This document shows, one piece after another, positions 5,107-6,211 of a stretch of DNA of 6,211 nucleotides. The notes beneath the pieces are model-generated. The model saw nothing but the letters and a program-made list of their open reading frames with translations. It did no database searches and had not been told where the DNA came from. This stretch comes from Oribacterium sp. UBA6992 (GTDB lineage: Bacteria; Bacillota; Clostridia; Lachnospirales; Lachnospiraceae): the NCBI GenBank assembly GCA_002449915.1, contig DJXY01000124.1, positions 1-6,211 of the forward strand, in the 5' to 3' direction. The number at the start of each line of letters is the position of its first letter. Position 1 is the stretch's first letter. A program made the position numbers and the translations under genes.

Positions 5107-6211
5107 ATGAGAAAATTTAAAACGGTATTTATGCGCGGCGGTACATCCAAGGGCTGCCTTTTTAAGAAAGAGGACCTGCCGGCGGACAGATCCGAGTGGG
5201 ATAAGATTTTTTTGCAGACGATGGGCAGTCCGGATCCGAAGCAGATTGATGGCATGGGCGGTACGGTGTCCAGTAATAATAAAATTGTGGTTATCTGGAA
5301 GTCTGAGGAACCCGATGTGGATATCGAGTATATGGTGGGTCAGGTGATCGTCGGTAAGGAACAGGTGGATTATAAGTCCAATTGCGGCAACATGACTGCT
5401 GCGGTACCGGCATTTGCTGTGGAAGAAGGCATGGTAGAGATCAAGGAGCCGGTGACCACGGTTCGTATGCTTAATAAAAATACAGATAAGTACATTAACG
5501 TTGATGTGCCGATTGATCCTGTAACGCATACCTTTGCGCAGGATGGAGACTGTGAGATCGCAGGTGTCGATGGAACGGCGGCCGAGCTTAAGGTGGATTT
5601 CCTTAATCCCGCAGGCGCCAAAACCGGCAAACTCCTGCCGACCGGAAATGTTATGGATGTACTTGATATCGAGGGCTTTGGCAAACTGGAAGCGACCATC
5701 ATTGATGTATCCAATCCGATTGTTCTAGTGAGAGCGGAGGATATCGGTATGAAGGGAACGGAGCTTCCCGCGGAGATCAACGCAAACCTCCCGCTCATGG
5801 AGCTTCTGGAAAAAATCCGTGGTACTGCGTGCATGATGATGGGCTTTGCCAAAGATCTTAAGGAAGCAACAGACAATCAGCCGGGTGTACCTAAGGTCGG
5901 TTTTGTCACAAGTCCTGTAAGCTTTACGGATATTGAAGGCAAGGAAGTCATGGCAGACAGGATGGATATCTGCGCTCGTGTGATTTCGGTTTTTAAATGC
6001 CATAAGGCAATACCGCTTACGGCAGCAAGCTCCGTTTCTACAGCAGCGTTTCTGGATGGAACGATTGTCAATCAGATTGCTCCAACAAAGCCGGGGCAGT
6101 CTACTGTCCGTATCGGGCATCCAAGCGGTGTTATGACCATGGTTCCGACAGTAGTAAAGCACGGCGCAAATATGGCGGATGCTACGGTTCCGGGAGTAGC
6201 CGTACAGCGGA
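5107..6211 (+). CDS. PrpF-family isomerase (aconitate/methylaconitate/methylitaconate isomerase-like), 3' end cut by the window
   Basis: PrpF-family proteins are cytoplasmic two-domain enzymes of the diaminopimelate-epimerase fold that shift or flip a double bond in acids such as 2-methylaconitate, 3-methylitaconate or oxalomesaconate. The ATG at 5107 follows GGAG (5092-5095) at 11 bases and opens with MRKFKTVFMRGGTSKGCLF, the family N-terminus. Residues DGMGGTVSSNNK give K59 and DYKSNCGN gives C93. Their 34-residue separation matches the proposed catalytic Lys73/Cys107 of Shewanella PrpF. The second lobe shows MMMGFA, PKVGFV and RIGHPSG. The open frame runs 368 residues without a stop; the family is about 370-400 long, so little is missing. 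No prpB, prpC or prpD lies nearby, so a methylcitrate-cycle role is not supported by context. Next to aconitase and isocitrate dehydrogenase, an aconitate-isomer substrate is a reasonable inference; 3-methylitaconate isomerase remains possible. Confidence 0.88.
   Translation, partial: MRKFKTVFMRGGTSKGCLFKKEDLPADRSEWDKIFLQTMGSPDPKQIDGMGGTVSSNNKIVVIWKSEEPDVDIEYMVGQVIVGKEQVDYKSNCGNMTAAVPAFAVEEGMVEIKEPVTTVRMLNKNTDKYINVDVPIDPVTHTFAQDGDCEIAGVDGTAAELKVDFLNPAGAKTGKLLPTGNVMDVLDIEGFGKLEATIIDVSNPIVLVRAEDIGMKGTELPAEINANLPLMELLEKIRGTACMMMGFAKDLKEATDNQPGVPKVGFVTSPVSFTDIEGKEVMADRMDICARVISVFKCHKAIPLTAASSVSTAAFLDGTIVNQIAPTKPGQSTVRIGHPSGVMTMVPTVVKHGANMADATVPGVAVQR

Noticed and set aside
1..6211. CRISPR array, tRNA, insertion sequence or phage element
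   Set aside because: No regularly spaced repeats, tRNA-like folds, transposase frames or terminal inverted repeats were found. All coding space is taken by five same-strand metabolic or regulatory genes.

Overview
The window looks like chromosomal DNA from an anaerobic, low-to-middle GC Firmicute, most plausibly a Lachnospiraceae-type gut or rumen clostridium. This placement is inferred from the oxygen-sensitive class III ribonucleotide reductase, AGGAGG-type ribosome binding sites on every gene, the style of the aconitase and PrpF proteins, and the gene mix. No sequence search was possible. All five genes lie on the + strand and nothing points to a mobile element.

Layout. (1) 1-289 is the 3' end of nrdD, the anaerobic ribonucleoside-triphosphate reductase, carrying its zinc cysteines and glycyl-radical loop. 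It is closed by a strong intrinsic terminator at 384-433. (2) 434-578 is the control region of the next gene. It holds a perfect 15-bp palindrome with LysR-box geometry (T-N11-A) about 65 bp upstream of the start implied by a TACAAT -10 box. (3) 579-2561 encodes a single-chain 660-residue aconitase. (4) 2562-2706 contains a 13-bp perfect inverted repeat that swallows the Shine-Dalgarno sequence of the next gene and is followed by a T6 run. (5) 2707-3582 encodes a LysR-type regulator. (6) 3583-3755 has a clear promoter (TTTACA-N17-TATACT). (7) 3756-4931 encodes an isocitrate dehydrogenase-like enzyme with the S-x-N substrate signature. (8) 4932-5106 has a weak hairpin terminator and a near-palindrome. 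(9) 5107 to the window end encodes almost all of a PrpF-family isomerase, cut by the window edge.

How the genes may work together. Aconitase plus isocitrate dehydrogenase form the oxidative arm from citrate or cis-aconitate to 2-oxoglutarate, usually for glutamate synthesis in such anaerobes. The PrpF-family protein is the unexpected member. Members of this family move the double bond, or change its geometry, in 2-methylaconitate, 3-methylitaconate, aconitate and related acids. The simplest combined reading is a module that brings an off-pathway aconitate isomer, such as plant-derived trans-aconitate, into cis-aconitate, then isocitrate, then 2-oxoglutarate, under control of the embedded LysR protein. 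This is inference; the substrate is not shown by the sequence.

The most interesting non-coding signal is the overlapping terminator / ribosome-binding-site hairpin in front of the LysR gene. It contains three copies of one 7-mer that permit two mutually exclusive folds.
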